Positions 1 to 10,734 of a stretch of DNA of 64,000 nt are shown here, in pieces. The notes beneath the pieces are model-generated. The model saw only the letters and a list, made by a program, of their open reading frames with translations, was not told the DNA's origin and made no database searches. Positions within the stretch are counted from its first letter, which is position 1; every line of letters starts with the position of its first letter. Made by a program: the position numbers and the translations under genes. Where the stretch lies: NCBI GenBank assembly GCA_039105265.1, contig JAPFFF010000016.1, positions 868,001-932,000 of the forward strand, in the 5' to 3' direction. This DNA comes from Tritrichomonas musculus (Eukaryota > Parabasalia > Tritrichomonadida > Tritrichomonadidae).

Positions 1-2230
1 GTAATTTCAATATTGTTCAAATTTTTGGAAAAAGGTGAATTTATGACATCTTCATAAGTAACATTTATGTAACCATAAATTTCTCCTGTATCCAAATTGA
101 ACAATTGCATTACAAAAAGTTTTTCATTCAACTTTGGTTTTTGTTCTTGTTTGATTCTAACAAAACTATTATTGAAAATAGGTTCAATGGTTTCGTTATT
201 TATCTCATAAGATTGAAATAATATTGGTGATAAATATTCTTTATTTTTTATCAATATTATTTTATATATATTGATACCAAATGACTCATTAAATCTTACT
301 GAGTTTATGAAAATTTTTATCCATTTATATGTTTTATCGGCAAATTCATCATTAACTTCATCAACAATATAATATTTTGTTGGATCGCAAAAGTATCCTT
401 CTTTTTCAGTATGAAGAATAAGTCCAATTGTTTGAGAATAGGTTTTTGATGGCATGAATTTACATTGAAAATTTCTAAATTCATGTAATTTCTGAATATT
501 AAATTGATTTCCCATAATTATTGGCTGGGATTCGTTTCGAATAACAGTGAAAGAAATAGATGGAAGATCAATTTTTTTTTCATTAAATGGATTTTCCAAT
601 TGAATTTCATCAGATTGTATCAAATAAAGATGAAAAGAACTGAAGTTTTGATCTTCAGGAATAATCACATAGTCATTGAACTTGGATATTGTTGTTTCTT
701 TTAAATCAATAGAAATGTATTTTATACTAGAATAATAATCTTCTGTTTCCCCAAAAAAGAAAACAGGTTGATAATATTCATTATAAAGTAAACTTAAATT
801 TTTGACTTCTGCATTAACAATTTGAATAATTGATCTTTTTCTTTCTAATCCTTCTAATAATTTTAATTCAAGTTCTGATGATGACGAACCATCAAAGAAA
901 CATCCATTATAAACTTCTTTTGAATAAATTTCATTTATAAGGGGCTTTTTGATTGATATAAATTTCAAACCTGCAAAACCTAAAGAACCTGAAAAATCGC
1001 AAATTGAACTCACTTTTGGTGTAAAAGCCCCATACAATCCTGGAAAAGTACATTTTTCTCTATCAAAACCTAGTGTTAAATCAAAATCTGTTTTGGGACC
1101 TGTTTCAGCAATAAATTTTGACTCTTTATTAGCATAAAGGCCTATTCTTATTCCAGTTGAAACCAAAAACAAACCTTTAAATTCACCTTGTGCGATTTTT
1201 TGAATTTGGCCAATTGAATCATCGTATGCTTCGGTGTTAATTTCGTTTAATTTGATGATTTTTTCAAAATCAGATGTTTGAACATGCTTAGATGATATTA
1301 CGAAATGTTTTTTGAGGTGTATCGTGAGCATTCTCATAATATCAATATCATGAGGAATTATGAAGAATACATCTTTTGCTTTAACTTTGGTATAAATTGA
1401 AGCATTTATTTTTATTTCAATACCAAATGGGTGAACTTTTCCTTCTCCAAGGGATTTTTCAAAAGGCTCTCCTATTAAAAATTCTCCATTTGGGATATAG
1501 CCAGATGAGTTTAGTGAATTAATGTGAAAGCCAACACCTGTTAAAACATCAAGAGTAGCATCACATTCTGCTTGTATAGATGCTCCTCTTCTTTTTACAA
1601 TAACAGATGCTTGTGCATCCGTATTAATTCCTCCATAAAATTTCAAGTTATCTTTTATAATATCTGGAACTGATGTAGAATCATAATTAATTTGAGCCGG
1701 TGTGTTTGTGTCGTCATTCCAATTTAATTTTGATTGGGCTCCGCAACGAGCTCCTAGTTGATTTCCAAAATTTAAACTGCATTCACCATTTAATGATGAA
1801 AGACTAAAGTCAAAATTGTCAAAAGCTGATAATGGATCAATTTCTGATATATTAAAAATAGCAACTTCACCATCGTCTGCAAATTTCTTTGTAAGAGAAA
1901 AAGAAAGACCATTGTCTGTAAAAAAGATTGATTCTTCTTGGAGAATTGAAAGACCTTCTTCACATTTTCGATCAACAATGATTGCCAGGTGTTCTCTGTT
2001 TTTGGAAATGGCAAAACCTTTAAGCTCCTTCACTGAATATCCAAATATTGGATGAAGTACTGTCCCAATGAAAGAATCATAAATGTAAGGTTTTGAAGGT
2101 GAAATAATTGGTTCAGGCTTGATATCTGACAAAGGTTTCAAAAGAGATGATTTTATTGCTTTTCGCTTTAATATGTCGAATTCTTTTGGAATATAATTTA
2201 GTGTGCAAAGTGATAAAATTATTGAAATCA

Positions 2231-2231
<1 letters not shown>
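1..2231 (-). CDS. Large unknown, probably secreted protein (3' end outside window)
   Basis: A reading frame with no stop runs on the minus strand from an ATG at 2229-2231 to the window edge, about 743 residues, so the C-terminus is missing. The N-terminus (MISIILSLCTLN...) is short and hydrophobic and could be a signal peptide. The rest is mixed beta-type sequence without a cysteine-rich pattern, obvious repeats or a membrane segment in the visible part. A TCATTT initiator-like motif lies about 35 bases upstream, beyond a T/A homopolymer block. I do not recognise the family; a surface or secreted trichomonad-specific protein is an inference from the N-terminus only. The uninterrupted length makes a real gene likely. 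Confidence 0.8.

Positions 2232-2263
<32 letters not shown>
2231..2263. repeat. T14/A19 homopolymer palindrome beside the start codon
   Basis: A run of about 14 T is followed directly by about 19 A, forming a perfect self-complementary block that abuts the ATG of the minus-strand gene. Read on the minus strand it forms most of the 5' leader between a TCATTT motif and the ATG. Its length is likely to vary between isolates or assemblies. Confidence 0.85.
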
Positions 2264-2973
2264 TGAAATTTTTCACAGAAAAATATATATTTTTTCCTTT
2301 AATTGTTTGCTTTTAAATTATAAAAAAAGAAATATTTTTACTAACTATATATATTAATTGAATTGATCAATTGAAAAACTGATCTTATTTTTTTGAAAAT
2401 GTTTTGTTTTTAAGTGATTTTCTATAACAACTGAAATTATTATCAAATTATCATTTCATAAAGAAACAAGACATAACGTTTTTTGTTTTGTTTTTTTTAT
2501 TTCATTATAGAGTCAATTTTAGATAGTTAAATCATAAAATAATTTTTTATAATCACAATACAAATTAAATTCTTTAGATATTTTTTAATTTGGATCGTCA
2601 ATATGAAATCGGAATTATAAAATAAAAAGTTAAATAAATAATATTATCAAAATGCATATATGTTATATATTTAATATCATGCATAATTATTTATATAAAT
2701 TCTTCACAATTTAAAATAAATTGTGTTTTTTACTTTTGAAAATAGAATTGAAAAAGTGAAAATTTTTTTGAATGGAAAGCATTTTTGCATATGATTAGAA
2801 TAAACTAGCAATTGCATAATAATCACCATCTTTTTCAATTACTTAAAACATTATTTGAATTCACTTATATAAATTTTAAAATATATGATAAAAGTGCCAA
2901 AGCATTTAGCAATGCTGTAAAATATTTTTGCATAAAATAAAAAATCTTTTTTGATAAAATATTTTTTTAAGTA
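2264..2973. other. AT-rich intergenic, no gene seen
   Basis: Extremely AT-rich sequence without a convincing reading frame, RNA gene or structured repeat. It separates the unknown secreted gene from the minisatellite. Confidence 0.6.
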
Positions 2974-5278
2974 GGTCATGAATCATCACTGAATTTGTTG
3001 TTTCATTCAATTTTTCGAGATTTGTCATGAATCACAACTGAATTCGTTGTTTCATTCACATCTTTGAGATTTGTCATGAATCACAACTGAATTCGTTGTT
3101 TCATTCACATCTTTGAGATTTGTCATGAATCACAACTGAATTCGTTGTTTCATTCACATCTTTGAGATTTGTCATGAATCACAACTGAATTCGTTGTTTC
3201 ATTCACATCTTTGAGATTTGTCATGAATCACAACTGAATTCGTTGTTTCATTCAATTTTTCGAGATTTGTCATGAATCACAACTGAATTCGTTGTTTCAT
3301 TCACATCTTTGAGATTTGTCATGAATCACAACTGAATTCGTTGTTTCATTCACATCTTTGAGATTTGTCATGAATCACAACTGAATTCGCTGTTTCATTC
3401 ACATCTTTGAGATTTGTCATGAATCACAACTGAATTCGTTGTTTCATTCACATCTTTGAGATTTGTCATGAATCACAACTGAATTCGTTGTTTCATTCAA
3501 TTTTTCGAGATTTGTCATGAATCACAACTGAATTCGTTGTTTCATTCACATCTTTGAGATTTGTCATGAATCACAACTGAATTCGTTGTTTCATTCACAT
3601 CTTTGAGATTTGTCATGAATCACAACTGAATTCGTTGTTTCATTCACATCTTTGAGATTTGTCATGAATCACAACTGAATTCGTTGTTTCATTCAATTTT
3701 TCGAGATTTGTCATGAATCACAACTGAATTCGTTGTTTCATTCACATCTTTGAGATTTGTCATGAATCACAACTGAATTCGTTGTTTCATTCAATTTTTC
3801 GAGATTTGTCATGAATCACAACTGAATTCGTTGTTTCATTCACATCTTTGAGATTTGTCATGAATCACAACTGAATTCGTTGTTTCATTCACATCTTTGA
3901 GATTTGTCATGAATCACAACTGAATTCGTTGTTTCATTCAATTTTTCGAGATTTGTCATGAATCACAACTGAATTCGTTGTTTCATTCACATCTTTGAGA
4001 TTTGTCATGAATCACAACTGAATTCGTTGTTTCATTCAATTTTTCGAGATTTGTCATGAATCACAACTGAATTCGTTGTTTCATTCACATCTTTGAGATT
4101 TGTCATGAATCACAACTGAATTCGTTGTTTCATTCACATCTTTGAGATTTGTCATGAATCACAACTGAATTCGTTGTTTCATTCAATTTTTCGAGATTTG
4201 TCATGAATCACAACTGAATTCGTTGTTTCATTCACATCTTTGAGATTTGTCATGAATCACAACTGAATTCGTTGTTTCATTCACATCTTTGAGATTTGTC
4301 ATGAATCACAACTGAATTCGTTGTTTCATTCAATTTTTCGAGATTTGTCATGAATCACAACTGAATTCGTTGTTTCATTCACATCTTTGAGATTTGTCAT
4401 GAATCACAACTGAATTCGTTGTTTCATTCAATTTTTCGAGATTTGTCATGAATCACAACTGAATTCGTTGTTTCATTCACATCTTTGAGATTTGTCATGA
4501 ATCACAACTGAATTCGTTGTTTCATTCACATCTTTGAGATTTGTCATGAATCACAACTGAATTCGTTGTTTCATTCAATTTTTCGAGATTTGTCATGAAT
4601 CACAACTGAATTCGTTGTTTCATTCACATCTTTGAGATTTGTCATGAATCACAACTGAATTCGTTGTTTCATTCAATTTTTCGAGATTTGTCATGAATCA
4701 CAACTGAATTCGTTGTTTCATTCACATCTTTGAGATTTGTCATGAATCACAACTGAATTCGTTGTTTCATTCACATCTTTGAGATTTGTCATGAATCACA
4801 ACTGAATTCGCTGTTTCATTCAATTTTTCGAGATTTGTCATGAATCACAACTGAATTCGTTGTTTCATTCACATCTTTGAGATTTGTCATGAATCACAAC
4901 TGAATTCGTTGTTTCATTCACATCTTTGAGATTTGTCATGAATCACAACTGAATTCGTTGTTTCATTCACATCTTTGAGATTTGTCATGAATCACAACTG
5001 AATTCGTTGTTTCATTCACATCTTTGAGATTTGTCATGAATCACAACTGAATTCGTTGTTTCATTCAATTTTTCGAGATTTGTCATGAATCACAACTGAA
5101 TTCGTTGTTTCATTCACATCTTTGAGATTTGTCATGAATCACAACTGAATTCGTTGTTTCATTCACATCTTTGAGATTTGTCATGAATCACAACTGAATT
5201 CGCTGTTTCATTCACATCTTTGAGATTTGTCATGAATCATCACTGAATTCGTTGTTTCAGTCAGATCTTCGACTTTTT
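2974..5278. repeat. 49-bp minisatellite, about 47 units, two unit types
   Basis: A head-to-tail array with an invariant 49-bp period. From the first variable box at 3008 to the last at 5262 is 2254 bp, exactly 46 x 49. Units share a core reading TCATGAATCACAACTGAATT and differ in a 10-bp box: type A has ACATCTTTGA, type B has AATTTTTCGA. B boxes start at 3008, 3253, 3498, 3694, 3792, 3939, 4037, 4184, 4331, 4429, 4576, 4674, 4821 and 5066; the others are type A. A rarer change (GCTG for GTTG) occurs near 3390, 4811 and 5202. The first and last units share an ATCATCACTG variant not seen inside. No open frame spans it. Confidence 0.98.
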
Positions 5279-5913
5279 GAAGATGAAAAATATTTAAATC
5301 ATTTTATGAAAAATATATAATCAAACATACAAGAGTTGCTCTAAAAAATATTGGTTGATCAAAAACGTTTCTTTTTTAAAATAAATTGACAATTGCCAAG
5401 CACATATTAAAATAATGATATGTTTATGAGTGAAAATGACTTGTCAATTTCAAGGAAATAAAGAGTTTGAAACAATTATTAATCTGATTTTGTGTAAACT
5501 CTTTATTTTTTGAAAATTTTTATTGACTTAGAATTCTTATTAGCTATATAAATAATATCAAAAATCAATATTATAATTTATTTTGTTTACTTTGAGAAAA
5601 GGTTATTTTTTGATGCAAAACTGAATAATTTCTAATTGTTTAGTACATAAAATATAATATAAAAATATGTGGTCATATATATATATTTGGGAAAATTTCA
5701 TGTGATTACTTGTTGCTCATATTAATAAAAAACAAAATTTTTTGAATTCTGATAAAAAAGTTTCATAAACAAAAGTTTTTTAAAAATTTTGATTTAAATT
5801 TTAATCAAAATAACAAAAATTTTATCATATAATTTGATTTTAATATTCGGTTGCTAAGAATATTAAAACTTTATGTAGAAATATTTTTAAATGTAAATCA
5901 CTTTTTTTTTTTT
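5279..5913. other. AT-rich intergenic, no gene seen
   Basis: AT-rich spacer between the minisatellite and the 3' end of the polytopic membrane protein gene. I see no coding or RNA feature. Confidence 0.6.
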
Positions 5914-8370
5914 TTAACCACAAAAAATATTTGATAATGTCTTTTCTTTTGCCAAGATTGCTCCAATATACCATCCAAAAGCAAAAGCTCCAAAAATCAT
6001 TGCCCAATTTAATGCTTTAGTCAAATATTCGATTGTTAAAGCGTCAAGAACAACATCGATCATTTTGTACATTCGTTGAAAGCGATTATATACTACTCGC
6101 CTTTTCACCAAGAAAGCAGGTGTGAACTGATAAAATTTATCTGTTTTATTCCCATATTCATCAATATCATAGTCCCATTTATAAATGTGTGCCAATCTTT
6201 CAATTGAATCAAAATATCTTTCTTCTATAAAAGTCCATTTTTCCTCTTGATATTTTGGATATTTTGCATCTTGTTTCACATCCCATATAAAAAGAGCTTT
6301 TTTATCATATTCTTTGTTATTCTCTTTATTAATGACTATTCCATTTATGAATTTGAGCGGCTCATCATTTTTTAATCCAAAATCATTAATTCTACTTTCA
6401 TTAACCAAATCTACTCTGTTGTTTTCATCTTCATCGTCATCCATACCTCTTAAACTACTTTCATATTCATATAAATACAATCTGAAATACTTATTTGGTT
6501 CAGGAAGATCATTTTTTGGGAATTTAAACACTCTAGTATTTTTAATTTTCTTTTTTTTAATTTCTTTTTTTATCTCTTTCAATTTTTTTGGATAAATATA
6601 CGTTGGATTATTGATGTCGCAATAAGTATCACACATTAATGTAATTATTGATAGAAAAAACGGAAGTATTATGTGAATAATTGTAATAATTATATATGCA
6701 TTTTGAGAAATTGCCAATCCATATAATTGACAAAAAAAAATTGTTGACGTTATTAAATTGAACAAGTTAAGAAATAAATCAAAAAGATTTTGCAAACATT
6801 TTTTTGATGGAAATGAAAAAAATCTCCCAACAATTAGTATTATATATAATCCAACTATTCCCCAAATAAATTTAGGGTGAATATTATCGGAAAGAGTGAC
6901 AAATACCATCAAAAGAAGCTTGAAAAACAACTGAAAAATATTCCATTTGCAATTATTGAAACTATAATTCTTAAAAAGATAGGCACCTGTTGTTGATAAA
7001 TGATACATAACATCATACCATTTTCCATAAAAATTACATCCAAAGGAATTAATGCATTTAATAGCAGATTTATTCTTGTTGATAATAATGTTCCATAACA
7101 CAGGAATACCTATTAAATATACAAAAACAATAAACAAAACAATTCCTCCAATAGACATTAATTGATCTTCAAAATATAACAAATTAAGAGTGTCTTTAAC
7201 ACGCCATTCTTTTTTACCACTACAAGCTTTTACACATTCTTTTCGTGTTGATACAAGAACTGGATAACAAGGTAAACAAGTCCATGAATGATTAACAAAA
7301 GGAAACCAAAAATCATTATTATTTATTGGCTTTGTTCTATAGTATTGAAGATAATATCCTGTTCCACATGAATAGCGAATAGGAATTATATTAATCATTA
7401 AATATCGAATAACTGGGATATACAATATTTCTATTATACACATCAAAAGTTGTAAACCATAATGCGTTGCAAAATTCCGAAATTTACTTAAAAATTTAAT
7501 TCCACATTTCATTTTCCGAAAGAAATAATAAAATATCTCTAAGCATGCTATTACAAAACAAATATATGATATAATTGATGTTAATGTATTAGAAATATTC
7601 ATTCCAATGTGTTTCTTTAATTTAGGATGAAAAATCACTGATATTAGTAAAAACACAAATATGAAGAAAAGCATAATGTAATTAGACGTTGGATCTACTT
7701 TCTGATAATTGTTTTTTTGAATTATCTGTGAATAAGAATTAATAATAACTTCTAAATCATTGATATCATATTTTGATTGAATATCTGGAATAATTGTTGC
7801 TAAATATGTATCACATATAATGCGAATGAGTTTTCTAACGTTTTCTTTACTCAAGTAATCTTCTTTTTCTGCTATTTCAATGTCACTAATGTTATCATTT
7901 TCATCAATGTCTAGTGTTGTTTGTCTTGATCTTTGTTTTCTTCTTTTTGAAAAAAATTTCTTGATAATAATTAAAAAAACACGAAAAATGAGATATACGA
8001 GACCCAAAATTATTACAATGATATTTCCTTTTGAAAAACTAAGAATGATTCCTTCAACTATATTAATTGTAGTGAAAATAATGACTATTAAATCGAGAAT
8101 ATGATTGATTATCTTTGAAAATGGAAGAACAAACCAATTAAAAATTATATCCAATATGAATGGAATTCCCAATGAAATAAAAATTAGTTGAATGCGTATA
8201 TCAAACTTTGGTACTTTATTAAGGTAATTGATGATAACGTGCAAAAATTTGGTAAATATTTGAAAAAAATGTTTCAAAGATTCTGGAATTTGAACAAATT
8301 TCAGGTCAGTGGTTAAACTAAAATTTTGAAAATAGGAAAAAAACATCACAATTGATTGCAATAAAGCCAT
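5914..8370 (-). CDS. Polytopic membrane protein, unknown family (818 aa)
   Basis: The protein starts MALLQSIVMFF and carries roughly ten or more hydrophobic segments: a cluster at about residues 50-140, more at 225-330, a block at 400-600, and a final one near 790-810. Between the second and third groups lies a short cysteine-rich loop with CGTGYY, WTCLPCYP and KECVKACSG, probably outside the cell or in a lumen. A long charged stretch (about 610-770, with KKEIKKKKIK and acidic patches) should be cytosolic. The arrangement of many helices around a Cys-rich loop resembles the C-terminal part of large trichomonad surface proteins and loosely TRP-like or Flc-like polytopic proteins, but I cannot assign a function. 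The stop reads TAAA, a typical trichomonad stop/poly(A) context. Confidence 0.85.
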   Translation of the reverse strand: MALLQSIVMFFSYFQNFSLTTDLKFVQIPESLKHFFQIFTKFLHVIINYLNKVPKFDIRIQLIFISLGIPFILDIIFNWFVLPFSKIINHILDLIVIIFTTINIVEGIILSFSKGNIIVIILGLVYLIFRVFLIIIKKFFSKRRKQRSRQTTLDIDENDNISDIEIAEKEDYLSKENVRKLIRIICDTYLATIIPDIQSKYDINDLEVIINSYSQIIQKNNYQKVDPTSNYIMLFFIFVFLLISVIFHPKLKKHIGMNISNTLTSIISYICFVIACLEIFYYFFRKMKCGIKFLSKFRNFATHYGLQLLMCIIEILYIPVIRYLMINIIPIRYSCGTGYYLQYYRTKPINNNDFWFPFVNHSWTCLPCYPVLVSTRKECVKACSGKKEWRVKDTLNLLYFEDQLMSIGGIVLFIVFVYLIGIPVLWNIIINKNKSAIKCINSFGCNFYGKWYDVMYHLSTTGAYLFKNYSFNNCKWNIFQLFFKLLLMVFVTLSDNIHPKFIWGIVGLYIILIVGRFFSFPSKKCLQNLFDLFLNLFNLITSTIFFCQLYGLAISQNAYIIITIIHIILPFFLSIITLMCDTYCDINNPTYIYPKKLKEIKKEIKKKKIKNTRVFKFPKNDLPEPNKYFRLYLYEYESSLRGMDDDEDENNRVDLVNESRINDFGLKNDEPLKFINGIVINKENNKEYDKKALFIWDVKQDAKYPKYQEEKWTFIEERYFDSIERLAHIYKWDYDIDEYGNKTDKFYQFTPAFLVKRRVVYNRFQRMYKMIDVVLDALTIEYLTKALNWAMIFGAFAFGWYIGAILAKEKTLSNIFCG

Positions 8371-8630
8371 TTTTATTAATAATAAACTTTACTCAATTTT
8401 TTCAATTAAGGGTCCCGACATTCAATGAATTAAATTTTTTCAATATTTGTGGAAAAAAATAATCATAATTTTAATTCAATATTGCTTAATAACGAAAATT
8501 ACCGTTTTTTATAATTAAATAATTAATAATTTTTGGAATTTTCAGGTTATTTATTGAGATATTTTAATAATATACAAAAATTTTTGAACCGTTTTTTTGA
8601 AAATTTCAAAGGGAAGTAGGCCAAAATAAA

Positions 8631-10595
8631 TTGGATATAGAGAGATACATTGATCAGCAAAAAGAGATTCAATCTCTAATTCTTAATTGTATCGATGATA
8701 AAACCAATGAAAAAAGCCAATTTGAAGAAATAATTAAATTTATTGATGAACTTAAACTTGAAGAGAATAAAATGGAATTAAAGATATTTCTTCATTTACT
8801 GTCAAATATATCAGCAAATCATTATCGATACAGAAATTTTTCCACTAGAATACAACAAATTCTCATTCATCTACAAAATCCAATCAAAAACTTTTTTTCA
8901 AATTTAGATATTTTCTATTTATTTAAAAAGGACAAAAATATAATTCTTTTTCTTTTGCAACAGCAAATAATAATTCCTGATAATTATATATTAAATCAAA
9001 TAATTGAAAATGATCAATCAAAACTCTATAGCCATTTTTTTTACCCAGAAATCAAATCCTTATTAGATGATAAAAAGTGCCAACAAATTGAAAAAGAAAT
9101 ACTAAATCAAAATCCCGAATATTTCAATAATTTAGAGCAAAACCGCCAAAAAGGTGAAAATATTTCGCCTATCTGTTTTTTAATACGTTCAGATAGTGTT
9201 GAAGAGTTTATTGCGTATGTAAATAGAACGAACATTCCGTTATCAAGCGAGATTGAAATTTCACCTTTTGAGACGAATTCATTTCTTCTTAAGAAAAAGT
9301 CGACAATAATTGAATATGCAGCATTTTTCGGTTCTTTTCAAATTTTTCAATACTTGCTTATGAATAAGGTCACTGCTGATCCATCGATTTGGCTTTACGA
9401 GATTCATGGCAACAACGCAGAAATGATCCATCTTCTTGAATACGATAAAATTCAATTGCCCGATTCCACTTTTTGTGAACTTGTTAAAGAAGCGATCAAA
9501 TGTCATCACAACAACATTGCCAATTATTTCATCGACAACTTTCTGGACGATTCTTTGAAATCAACCGTTTTTCAGTATGCGATTCAATACCACAATTACG
9601 AGTTCTTTGAAAGTGATTTTTCACATCATTTTGTATTGAACTTTTTCTGTAAGTACGACCATTTCCCACTTTTTGAATCATTGCTACCAAGCATATCAAA
9701 TTTTGATATGTCGTTATTGAGTGTTGCTGCCAAAAAACATAACCGTGAAATCATTCAATTATTGATATCATATCACCAAATGAAATTTGATTCATCATTA
9801 TTGAAAGAAACCGAAAATCTGACACATATAACAATGCTCTCAAACTTGGAAACCGTCAAGAGATCATTGACCGAAATAGCAATTTCGTCATCAGTAAAGT
9901 TGCTTGAATCGAGCACTTTTGAGGGCTTCTCTATGCTAAAAAAAGTGACACTTCCTTCTTATGTCGAAGAAGTTGGTGACAAATGCTTCTGTGATTGTCC
10001 ATCATTGAGCGAAATTACAATTCCTTCCTCTGTGAAAGTCATCGGTGAAAAAGCTTTTGAGACTTGTTCGTCATTGACGAATGTCGTGTTTCTTTCGCCT
10101 TCTTCTTTGGAAATCATTCAAAAAGGAACCTTTTCAAGATGCTCTTCATTGACTGAAATAAACATTCCTTCTTCCGTTACTGGGATTGGACTGGAAGCTT
10201 TTTATTGCTGCTCCTCTTTGGAGCATTTGACGATCCCTTCTTCTGTGCAAATAATTGACGATAACGCATTTGAAGAATGCGTGTCTTTGACGGACGTGAA
10301 GGTGCCTTCTTCATTGACAAAAATTGGTGACAACGCTTTTTATGGATGCTCGAGTTTGGCTGAGATTGATTTTGAGTGTCCGTCGCTTTTGACTGAAATT
10401 GGTAACAACGCTTTTGATAGCTGTTCATCACTTGAATATATTTCAATTCCTCCTTCTTTAACGTTGATTGGCGATTCTGTTTTCAGCAATTGCTCATCTT
10501 TGAAAGAAATTTCAGTGCCGTTTGATTTGGACACATATTCAATAGGACTTAAAGATGAAGTTAACATCAAACGGTCGGAATGCACTTTTATTTAA
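8631..10595 (+). CDS. Ankyrin (DUF3447-like) plus TpLRR protein; initiating ATG absent
   Basis: The N-terminal ~400 residues match a degenerate ankyrin domain typical of trichomonads (IEYAAFFGSFQIFQYL, IKCHHNNIANYFIDN). After that come about eight BspA-type leucine-rich repeats of ~23 residues (LTEINIPSSVTGIGLEAF...). There is no signal peptide or membrane anchor, so it is probably cytosolic. The paralogue at 40225 aligns from its first residues (MESEIHEYID against LDIERYIDQ), but here the matching codon is TTG at 8631. An in-frame stop lies at 8598-8600 and the first in-frame ATG is at 8772, which would remove ~47 residues. Either the start was lost or translation begins at 8772. The stop reads TAAA. 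Unlike its two relatives in this window, this copy has no split in the ankyrin region. Confidence 0.8.
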   Translation: MDIERYIDQQKEIQSLILNCIDDKTNEKSQFEEIIKFIDELKLEENKMELKIFLHLLSNISANHYRYRNFSTRIQQILIHLQNPIKNFFSNLDIFYLFKKDKNIILFLLQQQIIIPDNYILNQIIENDQSKLYSHFFYPEIKSLLDDKKCQQIEKEILNQNPEYFNNLEQNRQKGENISPICFLIRSDSVEEFIAYVNRTNIPLSSEIEISPFETNSFLLKKKSTIIEYAAFFGSFQIFQYLLMNKVTADPSIWLYEIHGNNAEMIHLLEYDKIQLPDSTFCELVKEAIKCHHNNIANYFIDNFLDDSLKSTVFQYAIQYHNYEFFESDFSHHFVLNFFCKYDHFPLFESLLPSISNFDMSLLSVAAKKHNREIIQLLISYHQMKFDSSLLKETENLTHITMLSNLETVKRSLTEIAISSSVKLLESSTFEGFSMLKKVTLPSYVEEVGDKCFCDCPSLSEITIPSSVKVIGEKAFETCSSLTNVVFLSPSSLEIIQKGTFSRCSSLTEINIPSSVTGIGLEAFYCCSSLEHLTIPSSVQIIDDNAFEECVSLTDVKVPSSLTKIGDNAFYGCSSLAEIDFECPSLLTEIGNNAFDSCSSLEYISIPPSLTLIGDSVFSNCSSLKEISVPFDLDTYSIGLKDEVNIKRSECTFI

Positions 10596-10734
10596 ACAAA
10601 CAATATTGTAAATATTTTATTTATTTATTAAAATTCCCAATCAAAAATTCAGCAATCGGTTATTTCGAATTATATAAAAATAAATGAAGAAGAAAAATTT
10701 TATTTTCATTTCACATTTCTGTATTTTGAATGAT

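Noticed and set aside
504-1137. Short plus-strand genes at the left end
   Set aside because: They lie opposite a 743-codon uninterrupted minus-strand frame.
2974-5278. CRISPR array
   Set aside because: Units are contiguous and nearly identical with only two alternative boxes; there are no unique spacers, and the host is eukaryotic.
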